The translations under genes and the position numbers were made by a program. Below, in pieces: positions 17,543-25,900 of a stretch of DNA of 64,000 nucleotides. The notes under the pieces were generated by a model that was given only the letters and a program-made list of their open reading frames with translations, was not told the DNA's origin and did not search any database. How positions within the stretch are numbered: position 1 is the first letter of the stretch; every line of letters starts with the position of its first letter. Where the stretch lies: positions 1-64,000 of the forward strand of contig NZ_LNYE01000001.1 in the NCBI RefSeq assembly GCF_001467695.1, written 5' to 3'. This DNA is from Legionella gratiana. GTDB taxonomy: Bacteria > Pseudomonadota > Gammaproteobacteria > Legionellales > Legionellaceae.

Positions 17543-18361
17543 TTAACTAAAGTCTGTCATGGAATTTAGTTTGCTGCTTAACATTTCGGAGTTATTCAAA
17601 GACCCTAATTTATCGAGTAATTCCTTGATTGGCCTATTATTTTTTAGTGAAGGAGTCGCCCACAAAAACAAGATATCGTTATCAGATAATATTTTTTGCA
17701 CAATATCTGGTTTTTCTTCCAGTAAAATCTCTATGGCACAAGATACTAACCATTTGGAGGTTGATAAATCACCTTTTGCGATTTCTTCAATGGTTTTCGG
17801 AGAAATACTTTTATCTTTATTAAAAAGGACTATGGATTTTTGGTGCAGTTTTTCTGATTTATTATGAATGGACAATAATTCAGAGAATACCGCTTGTATT
17901 TTTAAGGAAACATCCGATTTTACATTTTCAGATAGTCCGAGTTGATTAAGGAGCATCAGGGCTTGCTGCTTTTTGTCATCAGGAAGGCTTGCTGTCTTGA
18001 TTTTAAGCTGCCCAATGGCTGCACTAATCATGGCATCATAAACATTTAAGTTGATGTCTTCCTCAGAGCATAGCTTGCTTATTTCATCTATAGTACCTAT
18101 AAAACTGTTGGGTAATTTGATTCTAAAATCTTTTTGTTCGGACAGAGCCTTTGTAGAAAAGTAATGCTCAATAGCCGACATATTGTTCATATAATGCTTT
18201 AATTCAATGGTTTCTTCTGGGCTTAATTTATTCCAGGCATCAAATTCATCACAGTTATTGGCTTGAAATGAACCATAGGTTGTTTTTTTATCTGCTGATT
18301 GCACATGAACTCTAGGGGGTTTATTCATGTTTGCCTTAACGGCAAATGATAATTTTTTCAT
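17543..18361 (-). CDS. hypothetical protein, mostly alpha-helical (272 aa)
   Basis: Good start (GAGGTG, then ATG) and no lesion. The N-terminal 40 residues are basic and polar (KLSFAVKANMNKPPRVHV), the rest mainly helical with many Lys, Glu and Ser, including a repeat-like array of short helices (TIEEIAKGDLSTSKWLVSCAI). No signal peptide, membrane helix or catalytic motif is visible and I do not recognise the family. It lies 38 bases upstream of higB on the same strand, so it may belong to one transcription unit with higBA and the helicase-nuclease. A role in that system (sensor or adaptor) is possible only by position. Confidence 0.65.
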   Translation of the reverse strand: MKKLSFAVKANMNKPPRVHVQSADKKTTYGSFQANNCDEFDAWNKLSPEETIELKHYMNNMSAIEHYFSTKALSEQKDFRIKLPNSFIGTIDEISKLCSEEDINLNVYDAMISAAIGQLKIKTASLPDDKKQQALMLLNQLGLSENVKSDVSLKIQAVFSELLSIHNKSEKLHQKSIVLFNKDKSISPKTIEEIAKGDLSTSKWLVSCAIEILLEEKPDIVQKILSDNDILFLWATPSLKNNRPIKELLDKLGSLNNSEMLSSKLNSMTDFS

Positions 18362-18413
18362 TAAATCACCTCAAATGATTTCTAGCCCCCAGCGATTGGA
18401 GGCTGGATAAGGT

Positions 18414-18737
18414 TTAATATTTATAGTTTGGTATTCTTTCGATTATATTATCAATGAACTCAACGAGTTGATCGCAATAAACCCCTTCTATCGCCTCATA
18501 TGCAGAAACAGGATGCTTAAGCATCTCTGGAACTGTTTTATTTGAATAAAAAGTAATGTTATACAAATCATGTGCCTCATCCAATGTGATGCATACAAAC
18601 CCATTGAGGCGGTGTGCATGAACTCGTATTGCAAGCATTGTATTGGATACTTTATACCATTTGGACACACCCCACGACCAGACGATCGCTTTATTTGTGT
18701 GCAGTAATTGGCGTTGGATAATTTCTGGAATAGTCAT
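18414..18737 (-). CDS. hypothetical plasmid protein (107 aa)
   Basis: A compact soluble protein with a Trp/Tyr-rich start (AIVWSWGVSKWYKV) and an alpha/beta look (GFVCITLDEAHDLYNITFYS). Not recognised beyond a resemblance to small proteins found beside DUF932 genes on plasmids. Its leader, including the ribosome-binding site AGGAGAACA, is a mirror copy of the leader of the divergent DUF932 gene. It is transcribed from a near-consensus sigma-70 promoter at 18781-18809. A short GC-rich hairpin lies between its stop and the next gene. Confidence 0.65.
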   Translation of the reverse strand: MTIPEIIQRQLLHTNKAIVWSWGVSKWYKVSNTMLAIRVHAHRLNGFVCITLDEAHDLYNITFYSNKTVPEMLKHPVSAYEAIEGVYCDQLVEFIDNIIERIPNYKY

Positions 18738-18780
18738 GCTGTTCTCCTATGTTTTTACTATTGGTCACTAAGACAAGAAC

Positions 18781-18809
18781 AGTATAACAAGTGCATCTTA
18801 AAATATCAA
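18781..18809 (-). promoter_or_regulatory. sigma-70 promoter, leftward arm of the divergent pair
   Basis: On the minus strand TTGATA (18809-18804), a 17-base spacer and TATACT (18786-18781) form a near-consensus promoter about 45 bases from the start codon of the 107-residue gene. It faces the opposite promoter with 44 bases between the two -35 boxes. Confidence 0.7.
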
Positions 18810-18853
18810 CATTTGTAATAAATAAAGTTTATAAAGAAAATTTATAAATAATT

Positions 18854-18882
18854 TTGACCTTGGGTCGGTTTTTTGCGATACT
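18854..18882 (+). promoter_or_regulatory. sigma-70 promoter, rightward arm of the divergent pair
   Basis: TTGACC (18854-18859), a 17-base spacer and GATACT (18877-18882) form a good promoter 45 bases upstream of the DUF932 start. Distances to the start codon are the same as in the leftward promoter. Confidence 0.7.
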
Positions 18883-18926
18883 GTATTTGTTCCTTGAGAA
18901 CAATAGTAAAAACATAGGAGAACAAC

Positions 18927-19730
18927 ATGTTACCAGTATTATCAAAAGATAAATTATTCAAATTAGCGCCATCCATATTCACACAAGCCAGCTCTTATAA
19001 AACGAGTACCAAGTACTCGCCCATTTCAACCGAGCAAATCATTGATAAATTAATGTCAGAAGGTTTTTTCCCCACTTGGGCAACCCAGACCAAAAGCCAG
19101 AACCAAGAAGCGAAAGTATTTGCAAAACACATGCTCCGTTTTCAACGCCATGATGTCCTGCAAAATAATCAGGGGCTTTATCCCGAATTGGTTCTTATTA
19201 ACTCTCATGATGGTTTGTCTTCTTATCGCTTAATGGCGGGTCTTTTTCGGGTTGTGTGCAGTAATGGAATGATCGCTGGACAAGCGTATAACGAAATTAG
19301 AATTAAACATCAGGGGGATGTTCTTGGGAATGTCATTGAAGGCACCTACAAAGTGATTGAGACAGCAAATAACATGCTTGATGTATCCGATGATATGGCT
19401 TCCATTCACTTGAATGACGATGAAAAAATGATTTTTGCAGAAGCTGCTCACTCACTAAAATTCTCTGATACAGAGGGGGGTATTATCGTTAATCCTAAGA
19501 GTTTATTGCAACCAAGGCGTTATGTAGATCAAAAAGATAATGATTTGTTTACCGTGTTTAATGTCCTGCAAGAAAACTTAATTAAAGGTGGGATCCGTGG
19601 CCATCGTTTAAATAAATACGGTTACACCACTCGAACCAAAACCAGAGAAGTAAAAGCCATTGATCAAAATGTGAAATTAAATCGTGCGTTATGGACTCTT
19701 ACTGAAAAAATGATGGAAATAAAAAGATAA
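18927..19730 (+). CDS. DUF932 phage/plasmid-like protein
   Basis: 267 residues. The DUF932 core is clear: GFFPTWATQTKSQ, HMLRFQRH, YPELVLINSHDGLSSYRLMAGLFRVVCSNGMI, a block seen in many plasmid and phage proteins of unknown function that often sit near transfer leading regions. No catalytic residues are established for the family. The start codon is set by AGGAGAACAAC. A strong 13-bp stem-loop follows its stop. It is expressed in parallel with the divergent 107-residue gene from a mirrored leader. Confidence 0.85.
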   Translation: MLPVLSKDKLFKLAPSIFTQASSYKTSTKYSPISTEQIIDKLMSEGFFPTWATQTKSQNQEAKVFAKHMLRFQRHDVLQNNQGLYPELVLINSHDGLSSYRLMAGLFRVVCSNGMIAGQAYNEIRIKHQGDVLGNVIEGTYKVIETANNMLDVSDDMASIHLNDDEKMIFAEAAHSLKFSDTEGGIIVNPKSLLQPRRYVDQKDNDLFTVFNVLQENLIKGGIRGHRLNKYGYTTRTKTREVKAIDQNVKLNRALWTLTEKMMEIKR

Positions 19731-19739
19731 GCAGGCATT

Positions 19740-19769
19740 GATGAGCAAAGGAGTATTCCTTTGTTCATC
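19740..19769 (+). terminator. strong stem-loop after the DUF932 gene
   Basis: GATGAGCAAAGGA (19740-19752), loop GTAT, and TCCTTTGTTCATC (19757-19769) pair over 13 positions with one G-T pair. There is no T-run, so it may be a processing or mRNA-stability element rather than an intrinsic terminator. Confidence 0.5.
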
Positions 19770-19813
19770 ATTCTACGGATGACAAGCAAATCAATCAATT
19801 TTAAAGGACAATT

Positions 19814-20077
19814 ATGAAATTAAGATTATATCATGGACGCAATACCCCAGAACAAGAAATGGATGATTGGGGATTTGAAGGCGCAACCCTTAATGATGTT
19901 GATGTGATTATATGGACTTATGGAGTACCAAGGATCTTTTTTGTTACTGAGAGCGCATTGAAGGAGGCCATGGATTTAACGGGGTGGGATGAATTAGGGA
20001 ATGGTTTAGAAATGTGCGTTTATGAGGATTTAATCAAAACCAAAGAGGGATACTTTGGAGATTGGGAATTACTTTGA
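19814..20077 (+). CDS. hypothetical plasmid protein (87 aa)
   Basis: Start ATG with AAAGGACAATT. An acidic soluble protein (LRLYHGRNTPEQEMDDWGFEGA...GYFGDWELL) with no known motif. Proteins of this look occur beside DUF932 genes on plasmids, but I cannot name a function. It is separated from the DUF932 gene by the stem-loop and may be expressed with it by read-through. Confidence 0.6.
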   Translation: MKLRLYHGRNTPEQEMDDWGFEGATLNDVDVIIWTYGVPRIFFVTESALKEAMDLTGWDELGNGLEMCVYEDLIKTKEGYFGDWELL

Positions 20078-20097
20078 ATTGCAAGAGGTGTTTTTTG

Positions 20098-20379
20098 CTA
20101 GTCTTTATGCCTCATCTTGTTAGTTTTATACCTTGAATATGCTTTGATAATTAATAGAATGTTGATTGATAAGATCACCAAATAATAAAAAATTTGGTGA
20201 TCTAAAATAAGAACATCCAATTTGTTAATGATTACAGTTAAAGAGCTCTTTATGTAAGAAAAAATAGCTTTACTATTTATCAGAAAAACAATGAATAAAA
20301 GAAACGCCAACTTCCGTTTAATTAAAGAAAAACATAAGACTATAGAATGTGCTTTTATTTGAAGAGATCGAATATTCAT
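20098..20379 (-). CDS. small membrane protein (93 aa)
   Basis: Two or three hydrophobic segments (LAFLLFIVFLINSKAIFSYI; IFYYLVILSINILLIIKAY) with basic ends suggest an inner-membrane protein. It starts two bases after the stop of the next upstream gene, so it is the last member of a minus-strand run from 21592. Function unknown. Confidence 0.5.
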   Translation of the reverse strand: MNIRSLQIKAHSIVLCFSLIKRKLAFLLFIVFLINSKAIFSYIKSSLTVIINKLDVLILDHQIFYYLVILSINILLIIKAYSRYKTNKMRHKD

Positions 20380-20381
20380 TT

Positions 20382-21086
20382 TTAGGATAATACCCTACCT
20401 GACACAAGTGCGACTGCTTCTAAAGGTATGATTTTCGACTCATCATCAGCACACTTTATCTCGCTAATTTTTGCGACTATTTTCCCTGATTTATAATCAG
20501 TTTTTAAAATGGAATCAGAGATTGCGGTGCACGAAATGGGGTTGATATTTATTTTAAACTGTAATTGATTAGGACTATCAGAATCATGAAAGGGAGCGAT
20601 GACAAATGCACTAAAAATTTTGCCCATAGGTATGGATTTTGATTCCTTAATCTCCGGTGTTGAAAATTTAAATTTTTTGATGACTACAACTTCCCCCATC
20701 TTGCTTGATGGCACATAAATTTTTTTTGATTCTGAGGTAATTTCTTTTTTATGTTCAGACAGTAATTTGAGATATTCATTCTTATTAATAAAAGCGACAG
20801 GGATGAGCCAATCCATAATAGCAATTACTGCCTTATCCAGAAAAGTTGGCTCAACACCTCGATTTTTCGCGGCAAGTTCGGATAACTCTTTTATAGTAAT
20901 ATAGGTTTGTTTTTCTTTCTGCTCTAGTTTTGATTGGACTGAATAAGAGTGAAAAACAAATATGCTAATAATAGCTATGGGTACTATGTATTTACACGTT
21001 TTTTTAATACTGTTTTTCACTTGAATATCCTTTTTTAAATTGATTATGCTAAAGTTAATTTTTTCTCTTTTCTGTATTGCTTCCAT
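20382..21086 (-). CDS. membrane-anchored hypothetical protein (234 aa)
   Basis: A single membrane helix near residues 33-50 (YIVPIAIISIFVFHSYSV) is followed by about 180 residues that would face the periplasm, with basic and beta-rich segments. No lipobox or catalytic motif. Its start overlaps the upstream 69-residue gene by 43 bases; a later start is possible. It lies 0.6-1.6 kb from the candidate oriT and may be part of the early-transferred region. Not recognised. Confidence 0.6.
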   Translation of the reverse strand: MEAIQKREKINFSIINLKKDIQVKNSIKKTCKYIVPIAIISIFVFHSYSVQSKLEQKEKQTYITIKELSELAAKNRGVEPTFLDKAVIAIMDWLIPVAFINKNEYLKLLSEHKKEITSESKKIYVPSSKMGEVVVIKKFKFSTPEIKESKSIPMGKIFSAFVIAPFHDSDSPNQLQFKININPISCTAISDSILKTDYKSGKIVAKISEIKCADDESKIIPLEAVALVSGRVLS

Positions 21087-21253
21087 TCTTTGTCTTTAGA
21101 GAAAATCATCGTAGATGATTCTTCAAAAAAATGGCTAATGTTATCAATACCAGCCCATAAGCAGTATTCTTTTATTTCTGAGTAAATATCTTTACTGATT
21201 TCGATCTTAATTTTTTCAGTTTCAGGTGCTTTTCTTGCGCTGATTAAAGCCAT
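21044..21253 (-). CDS. small putative DNA-binding protein (69 aa)
   Basis: The segment KIKIEISKDIYSEIKEYCLW followed by NISHFFEESSTMIF has the beta-strand then two-helix pattern of ribbon-helix-helix proteins, with a basic C-terminus (KEWKQYRKEKKL). It could be a relaxosome accessory protein or regulator, given the oriT candidate 0.4 kb away. No toxin gene accompanies it. Assignment is by pattern only. Confidence 0.5.
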   Translation of the reverse strand: MALISARKAPETEKIKIEISKDIYSEIKEYCLWAGIDNISHFFEESSTMIFSKDKEWKQYRKEKKLTLA

Positions 21254-21289
21254 AATAAATCCTCAATTTAATATAAAAATTAGTGTCTT

Positions 21290-21592
21290 TTAATAACGAT
21301 TGTTAAATGGATCATAATTGCTGCTATTGTACGTTGAATAATGATGATAATCATTATTCCAATAATTGTCTCTATCGGATGCACTGGAACCAAAAGAATT
21401 TCCCATGCTGTCTAAAGCTCCAATCATTGGTAATCCTGTAGCAGGATTAATTTCTGTATTATTTGATTTGGAGCAAGAACGAAAAGAATTCTGTTTAGCA
21501 TACTTTGCTTTTTCATTTTCAGTCCATTCGCTATATGGTCGAAAATGAATGATTTTAGCAATTTTTTTCAGAATTTTTTTTAATATGCCCAT
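21290..21592 (-). CDS. hypothetical small protein with NPATGLPM motif (100 aa)
   Basis: ATG at 21592 follows AGGGATATTTATATC; an upstream ATG at 21658 has no site. A basic amphipathic N-terminus (GILKKILKKIAKIIHF) is followed by a polar Ser/Asn/Tyr-rich tail containing INPATGLPMIGALDSMGNSFG, a motif seen in small proteins of other mobile elements. No function is known to me. First gene of a four-gene minus-strand run directed away from the oriT candidate. Confidence 0.6.
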   Translation of the reverse strand: MGILKKILKKIAKIIHFRPYSEWTENEKAKYAKQNSFRSCSKSNNTEINPATGLPMIGALDSMGNSFGSSASDRDNYWNNDYHHYSTYNSSNYDPFNNRY

Positions 21593-21658
21593 GATATAAA
21601 TATCCCTGTTCAGTGACACGATTATAGATAAGAGAATCCGTGAATCACAAGTACGCAA

Positions 21659-22051
21659 TTATTATGCGCTTCCCAAAATATTAATTTAAATAAACTATAC
21701 TAAAATGGCCAGTGAAACACACACAAAAAAAGCAAAACCAAATAAAAAAGAACACACCCCTCGCAATGTTTATTGCTTAAAACATTTTATTATTATTCAG
21801 TAGCTTACGTGCGGATTGGCATTTTAAGATCTGCTAACACCCCTATTTTATATAGGTGTGCATCCACTCTTTAATAATAATCAATAAGTTATAAAATATC
21901 AACACCTAATCCACACCTATTGAATGAGTAAAAAATATCTATTGAACGAATATACACACCTATTCGACACCCATTATTAAATGATACAATTATTCTAAAC
22001 CAGGTAAAAACAATGCACAGAACCTGCATTATAAATTTAAAAGAGGATTGT
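21659..22051. other. candidate origin of transfer (oriT) with repeats, upstream of traM
   Basis: A 393-base non-coding stretch next to a TraM-like gene, the position of oriT in F-type plasmids. It holds a hairpin with arms CACCCCTAT (21838-21846) and ATAGGTGTG (21852-21860), further copies CACACCTATTGA (21912-21923) and CACACCTATTCGA (21955-21967), an imperfect AACACCTAAT (21901-21910), and paired TATTGAATGAG / TATTGAACGAA. The GGTGT core resembles the F nic region (GGTGT then GG), which is suggestive only. Repeated motifs would suit TraM and relaxase binding. No nic site can be fixed from sequence alone. Confidence 0.55.
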
Positions 22052-22420
22052 ATGCCCAAGGCTTATTGTTATCTAAATCAAAGAATCATTGATCAGCTCG
22101 AAACAATTAAAAAAGATGAAGGACATGATTCATCATCCCAAACCATGAAAGAAATGATCGAATTAGGAATTAAGGTATACCTACACAATAAAGATAATCC
22201 AGTAATCAGCGAAGATGAAAAAAGACGCTTAGAAAAAGAGGAGGAATTGAATCGTCAACACACGACTCATCTTTTAAGATTACTGGGAATAAGTGCTGAT
22301 ATTTTTCGCTGTGTTTATGATAAAAATAAACTTTCAGGTGAATCAAATAATGCCGAAGAACATATCGCAGAACTTAAGAAGAAAGTAGATAATTTCATTG
22401 AAGGATATATCAATAATTAA
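22052..22420 (+). CDS. traM: TraM-like relaxosome protein
   Basis: 122 residues from ATG 22052 (AGAGGATTGT site). The N-terminal third (KAYCYLNQRIIDQLETIKKD...SSQTMKEMIELGIKVYLHNK) is a ribbon-helix-helix that parallels F TraM (AYVSDEIVYKINKIVE...LLELGLRVYEAQ). The C-terminal half (RQHTTHLLRLLGISADIFRCV...HIAELKKKVDNFIEGY) matches the TraM tetramerisation domain that contacts the TraD tail. TraM binds sites in oriT and bridges the relaxosome to the coupling protein. Unlike in F, it reads opposite to traI and tra. The repeats upstream are its likely targets. Confidence 0.72.
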   Translation: MPKAYCYLNQRIIDQLETIKKDEGHDSSSQTMKEMIELGIKVYLHNKDNPVISEDEKRRLEKEEELNRQHTTHLLRLLGISADIFRCVYDKNKLSGESNNAEEHIAELKKKVDNFIEGYINN

Positions 22421-22485
22421 GTTAGTATTAATGGTATTTACCAGTTAAATTTAAAAATAATATGGCTTATTTTAAGCTTCAAATT

Positions 22486-22908
22486 TTACTCTGAATAAGT
22501 CATTAATTGTTTCATCTGGAAATATGTTGTCAATCCAATTAAAGCAAATGCCACTAATGAAATAGCCAAACTACCATAATAAAATAGTTCATTCCCTTTA
22601 GGAAAATGAACTATTCGATCAATGTATATGATAAACATAAAATACAAGAACCAGATTAAAAATAAACATAAAGTCAATCCATTTTTTACATTAAAATAAT
22701 AGCAATGAATACGACTTAATATTGCTAAAACCATAAAAATTGGAAACGATATAAAGTAAAAAATCATTTGCATTCCAGATGGCTCATAAGCAACCTGAAG
22801 CAGGTTATTCACTTTGGTGGAGCACGCTATTGAAACATAGAGATAAATGAGGTAGACCGATGATCCATTTATCAATAAAAGAGAAATTACTCCAAACATT
22901 TTTTTCAT
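22486..22908 (-). CDS. four-helix membrane protein downstream of traI
   Basis: 140 residues with about four membrane segments (VISLLLINGSSVYLIYLYV; MIFYFISFPIFMVLAIL; GLTLCLFLIWFLYFMFIIYI; LFYYGSLAISLVAFALIGL). It starts 32 bases after the traI stop and is the last gene of the transfer operon. In F the gene after traI is traX, also a membrane protein, but I see no sequence likeness. Function unknown. Confidence 0.6.
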   Translation of the reverse strand: MKKMFGVISLLLINGSSVYLIYLYVSIACSTKVNNLLQVAYEPSGMQMIFYFISFPIFMVLAILSRIHCYYFNVKNGLTLCLFLIWFLYFMFIIYIDRIVHFPKGNELFYYGSLAISLVAFALIGLTTYFQMKQLMTYSE

Positions 22909-22940
22909 ATAAAATTCCTAGATGCACTGCGTTCAAGTAA

Positions 22941-25900
22941 TTAATATATTTCCATTTCTCCTCGCTGCAGGGTTTTCAGTTTCTCAATTGGATTATTTTT
23001 ATTTTCAGGAAGTTCGAGATTCATTTGTCGAGAAATGCTCTCAAGACACTTCTTAATTTGATCTTGATTCATATCTATTTTATTAGGGCAGCCAATAAAT
23101 TTATCGACATTCGTTGCTTTATTTAATATATCTACCACTCCTTGAACCCCACTGCTTTTATTCACATCATTAAAGTCTTTTTGATGTAACGGAATGGCAA
23201 TTTCTACAGTTTTTCCATGCTGTTTTAATCGTTCAATGGTTTGAATGATTACCTTATCTTCTTTAATTGATTTGCCATCATTATCCATACAAATGACTAT
23301 TTTATCTGTAAGTAATGCCATATCGATATTTACAAAATTTTCTTTCCCAAGAGTCGCTATAACCCGTTCATTTTGAACTGCATCTCTAACGCTTAATCCG
23401 GTTTCCACCCCTTCTGTAATGTAGGTGACACTTTCATGTCCTTTACCCTCGCTTAAAACGACGCCAACGCCTGCTTTTGAGCCATAAGATTTCTTGGGTT
23501 TTATCTTCATTATTGCTTTATTTGCTGTTTCATTATCCAGGTATACCACTTCAACGCAGGCCACTTTATTGTCTTTGTCTCGTGCAATATTTAACAGTGC
23601 TGGCCTGTAGCGTACTTCCTCAGTATCTTTGGTATAGACATTAGGATGAAATCGAATATTTTCCCCAGATACATTATGTATCTTTCTAATTTCTTTTAAA
23701 TACCTTTCTGCTATAGTGCCTGATATAGGTTTGGATTCTCGCACCAATTGCAAACCATAATCTGATGTTTTTCTTTTCTTATCAGTGTCTTTCACTTGAA
23801 AATTATTGGGGTTTTTGTTTGCTATTTTAATACGTTCCTTTAGGTCATCACCTGTTAATTTGGCGGCATATTCAAGGCTTTCTTTAAAATTTAGATTCAA
23901 TGTTTTTTGGATCAAATGAAGCATGTTTCCTTTTTCTTGTGTTTCAAAGTTATGCCAAACTCCTCTTTTTTCTCCGCTTAAACAGAGGCTTAAGCTGCCG
24001 TGAGTACCATATCGATATTCTGTTTTGGAAGAAAGCGCTTGATTAGGCTGCCCTAGCAATGATTCTATTACCAGCTCTGCCTGCTCGGATAAGTGTTGTG
24101 ACAGCATATTCGCATCATAACGAGGCTCCTGGTTCTTCATTATGGGCATTCTTTGCGCTGCTTTGAGTGATGTTGATGGTGCATTGGGTATTGGGGGCTT
24201 TGTTTGGACATTCAGATGGTTAAGTGATTCCAATGCAGAAGTTTTCTCAGGAGTAACGCGAAGTTGTTTTTGCAGCTTTTTATGATCGTCTGTATAAATC
24301 ATTGCCTGCAAGGAGCCTCGCGTTACCATAATATAAAACGACCGCAGGTGATTTACTTGCGCATTTTTAGTCTCAGCAACCCCAATAACAAATGGGGATG
24401 AAGCTCCTTGAATTGAATAGCTGGTAGCCGTATAACTATAATCCCAATGGGAGTCGCTCATCAATTTTTTTTGCAGCACGTGTTCCACACCACTACTGTC
24501 TTTTACGGTAAATGACTCATTATTTACCGCCGTCACCTGTACCCTTTCATTAGCGAATCGACCTAGAGTCTTATCGGATTTTTTAAAATGAATTTTTTCA
24601 CCAACTGAAACCCTTCCTGGCATCGATTGAAACAATTCAATTTTCCAGTCTTTATTTTCTTTTTCAGGAACAAAGAGGCATTTATTTCCTTTCGCATCGT
24701 TTAATACTACCACTTTCGCTGATTCATCTACTGAAACCACTTTGAAATAGTGCTCCGCTTTCTTTAAAAAATACTCCTCTTGCTTTTTTAAGCAATCCCG
24801 ATATGTTTCGCAATAATAAAGCTCTGCAGTAGTGTAATTAGTGCTTAACAGTCTCGGAAATTCTTTGTTTTCGGAGCCTAAAGTAGATTCTTTCATAAGG
24901 GCATCTCTTATCAAACCATTTGCAACTTCCCGTTTTTTATTTTCATGAATGATAACAATCGTGTTATCACGGCATGATGGTGTACGAGATAAATAATCTC
25001 CTACAGCCATTTCGATGGGGTTCTTTTGCTTTAATTCTTCCTGGAATGGATCTATTGATTGCTGTTGTGTGTTTTCCAGTTGCAGGTAGTCTTTGGTCGA
25101 ATCGCCTGTTTCAATAATTGAAGAGGTAATGCTATGGTAAGGACTATCCGCTTTAGTGCGGGTGATTGAGTCTAAGGGTTGATTGGCTAACTGAGCTAAG
25201 GCCTTGTCAATATCACCGGCGATTAATGTTTCGATTGCTTTTTTGTATTCGATAACTTGTTGTCTTACCAAATCATCCATACAGGCCACCCTGATGCTTC
25301 CCTCTTGAATTAATATCTTACTTGGCTTACCGCTTTCAATACTTTGATGTTGGCTAATATCGCCAAGCATTGCACAACGAGCGCCAGAATGATGAATTTT
25401 TTGCATGAGGTTTGCGCAATCTCGATTAGAGACCATGGATGATTCATCGATAAGAACAAGTGTTTTTTTGCTTAATGTCGATTCCTGTTCTTGTTCAATA
25501 AGGAAACTCTTTAATGTTTGGGCTTCAATTCCCAGAGCCCTCATTTCTTTTACAGCCTGGTGAGTGGGCGCAACCGCAATTAGTTCAACCTCTTCATGAG
25601 TCATTGATTGGGCATGCTTGATGGTATCAATAGCACTGCGAGTCATGGTTGTTTTTCCAGTTCCTGCATACCCCTGAATCATAATAAACTGATCGGATGT
25701 AGTCGTGATTAACTCACAAGCTTCTTTTTGGCCTTTGGTAAGATCTGTCAGTTCTAGTTGTTTTTGCGCTTCATCACTGCTCATCAATGGCTTAAGAATG
25801 TTAATACCCGCTTTAACATTCTTTATAATCGATTCTTCAAATGCCACCGCTTCTTTGGTGGTCAAAAACTCGTTCCCTCCAGATATTAAGTCGCCACTGT

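Larger units (their letters stand above)
18735..18929. repeat. mirrored leader: 29-base inverted repeat between divergent genes
   Basis: The bases 18901-18929 (CAATAGTAAAAACATAGG followed by AGAACAACATG) match the reverse complement of 18735-18763 at 28 of 29 positions, including the Shine-Dalgarno and the ATG. Weaker similarity extends to the -10 elements (both ATACTGT then TTTGT or TCTTGT). The two genes therefore share duplicate promoter-leader units in opposite directions, which should place them under the same post-transcriptional control. Confidence 0.85.

Noticed and set aside
21044-21253. Fourth toxin-antitoxin system based on the small ribbon-helix-helix-like protein
   Set aside because: The adjacent overlapping gene is a membrane-anchored protein, not a recognisable toxin.
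21838-21870. Exact nic site by similarity to F (GGTGT then GG)
   Set aside because: Only a five-base core matches, which is too short to fix a nick position.
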